A DNA stretch of 7,249 nucleotides from assembly GCA_052386775.1 (NCBI GenBank), contig JBQTJV010000264.1:1-7249 (forward strand), written 5' to 3'. Origin of the DNA: DSOT01 sp052386775. Its GTDB lineage: Bacteria > Pseudomonadota > Gammaproteobacteria > Burkholderiales > SG8-41. The notes below the pieces were generated by a model. That model did not search any database. It had not been told where the DNA came from and worked only from the letters and a program-made list of their open reading frames with translations. This document shows positions 6,252 through 7,249 of the stretch, in pieces. The position numbers were made by a program, and so were the translations under genes. How positions within the stretch are numbered: the stretch's first letter is position 1; every line of letters begins with the position of its first letter.

Positions 6252-6474
6252 AGAAGCCGCGGCCGTGTTTCTGTAGCGTGGATATCATGGCAATCAGGGC
6301 ATAAAGAAAATGAATGACATCATACTGCTGCCTAATCCGCGTGACGCTTGCCTATCTAGCTTCTCGGCCCGGCATCTCCAACCCCTCGGAAAATTGACCG
6401 CTTCCAGCGCGGTGAATGTGGAGATTACAGGTCGTGCAGGATCGTAAATCAGTGGAGTTAAGGGAGGGAACATC

Positions 6475-7249
6475 GTGAAGGGAAGACGACGCGTCCTTAG
6501 GGTGCTGGCGTCCGTGCTGCCGGCTATTGCATTCGCGGTGCTACTTGCGGGCCACGCCCCACCGGCGGCGGCGCAGCGAAGCGTGGCGCCGGAAGCGGAG
6601 GTCTGCAAGGGCTGCCACGCCGATTACGTCGAGAGCTATCTCACGACGAAACATGGGCAGCAGGGCAACGTGAGGGGCCCGGACTGCCAGACCTGCCATG
6701 CCAACGCGCTGGAGCATGCGAAGGCCGGCGGCGGCCGCGGCGCAGGCGGAATATTGGGATTCGGCAATAAGGCGATACCGGCAGAGAAAAAAACCGCCGT
6801 TTGCCTGTCCTGCCACGAAAGCAACCGCCACCTGGCGTTCTGGGATTCGGGCAAGCACAAGAAGAACGATGTGTCCTGCAACAACTGCCACACTCTGCAC
6901 GGTACCCCCGGACCCGGGTCCACCATCGCACTGAGGAAGGACAATCCCTCGGTAACCCCGTACCAGACGACGCAGCGGCAGTTGCAGTACGAGACCTGCA
7001 CCGCGTGCCACAAGCAGATCCGGTCACAACTGCTCAAGCCTTCCCATCACCCCATTATCGAAGGCAAGGTCGCATGCAGCGACTGCCACAACCCGCACGG
7101 AGCACTGACCAAGGCGATGGTAAAGGCGGAGTCGATTCCGTCGCTGTGCACGAGCTGCCACGCGGAAAAGCGCGGGCCGTTCGTTTGGGGCCACCCGCCG
7201 GTTGAAGAGAACTGCCTTGCCTGCCACAACTCGCACGGTTCCAACCATG
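6475..7249 (+). CDS. MtrA/MtoA/DmsE-like multiheme c-type cytochrome, 3' end cut by window
   Basis: The 258 visible residues start at GTG 6475, with GGAGGG at 6463-6468 as ribosome binding site. A signal peptide (basic residues 2-9, hydrophobic core about 10-25, likely cleavage after A33) is followed by eight CxxCH haem motifs, at residues 44-48, 71-75, 110-114, 135-139, 175-179, 201-205, 225-229 and 247-251. Spaced histidines such as those in TKHG, GKHKK, SHHP and CHNPHG suit bis-histidine ligation. The spacing and the CSDCHNPHG segment match the MtrA/DmsE decaheme family, usually about 300-330 residues with ten haems, so two haems probably lie beyond the edge. MtrA-type proteins sit inside an outer-membrane porin (MtrB) and carry electrons between periplasm and cell exterior, for iron(II) oxidation or metal reduction. 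Direction of electron flow is not readable. A glycine-rich linker occupies about 85-92. Confidence 0.92.
   Translation, partial: MKGRRRVLRVLASVLPAIAFAVLLAGHAPPAAAQRSVAPEAEVCKGCHADYVESYLTTKHGQQGNVRGPDCQTCHANALEHAKAGGGRGAGGILGFGNKAIPAEKKTAVCLSCHESNRHLAFWDSGKHKKNDVSCNNCHTLHGTPGPGSTIALRKDNPSVTPYQTTQRQLQYETCTACHKQIRSQLLKPSHHPIIEGKVACSDCHNPHGALTKAMVKAESIPSLCTSCHAEKRGPFVWGHPPVEENCLACHNSHGSNH

Larger units (their letters stand above)
6090..6474. other. Divergent regulatory region, no convincing gene
   Basis: These 385 bases separate the leftward regulator from the rightward multiheme cytochrome. They hold two FNR-type boxes (6148-6161 and 6238-6251, described separately). There is an imperfect direct repeat beginning TTGTCGAG at 6121 and 6191 (11 of 12 bases identical) and an exact repeat of TGGATATCA at 6242-6250 and 6279-6287; the second copy brings one more ATCA half-site. 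A small stem ACCGC/GCGGT (6397-6401, 6409-6413) lies in the probable cytochrome leader. The ribosome binding site GGAGGG (6463-6468) precedes the GTG start. Confidence 0.6.

Noticed and set aside
6310..6447. Possible 45-codon small gene between the divergent regulator and the multiheme cytochrome
   Set aside because: It has ATG and TAA but no clear ribosome binding site and no recognisable features, and it lies in the likely leader of the cytochrome mRNA. Conservation in relatives would be needed to revive it.

Overview
The window is GC-rich and gene-dense. It has the character of a proteobacterial chromosome, most likely a betaproteobacterium with anaerobic or metal-linked respiration. That placement is inferred from gene content (MtrA-type multiheme cytochrome, SirB2-like protein, Crp/Fnr regulators of the Dnr/FixK-like kind) and base composition, not from a marker gene. 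There is no rRNA, tRNA, CRISPR array or insertion sequence.

Left edge (1-880): a leftward Crp/Fnr-family regulator gene, cut at its 3' end by the window. An intergenic gap of about 200 bases follows, with a perfect FNR-type palindrome (TTGAT-N4-ATCAA, 796-809).

Centre (881-5299, all rightward): a tightly packed three-gene ABC exporter of the MacA/MacB or DevB-DevC-DevA kind: periplasmic adaptor, FtsX/MacB-like permease, and ATPase. The adaptor and permease overlap by 4 bases, and the permease and ATPase are 1 base apart. Next come a 105-residue protein with four clustered cysteines that I do not recognise, a four-helix SirB2-like membrane protein, and a secreted monoheme cytochrome c. The cytochrome has its own promoter, with an FNR-like box placed exactly 41.5 bases upstream of the start site predicted from a TATTTT -10 element.

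Right part (5400-7249): a second leftward Crp/Fnr regulator, related to the first. It is divergent from the start of an MtrA/MtoA/DmsE-type multiheme cytochrome gene that runs off the right edge with eight CxxCH haem motifs already visible. The 385-base gap between them carries two more FNR-type palindromes, one near each gene.

Working model: both regulators keep the E-x-x-S-R recognition helix that reads TTGAT half-sites, and both lack the N-terminal iron-sulfur cysteines of FNR. Four matching boxes lie in front of the exporter operon, the monoheme cytochrome, the second regulator and the multiheme cytochrome. The window therefore looks like one anaerobic or redox-responsive regulon linking an envelope ABC exporter, a small cytochrome/SirB2 pair and an extracellular electron transfer cytochrome. 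The boxes and protein motifs are read directly from sequence; the regulatory wiring and the exporter's substrate are inference.
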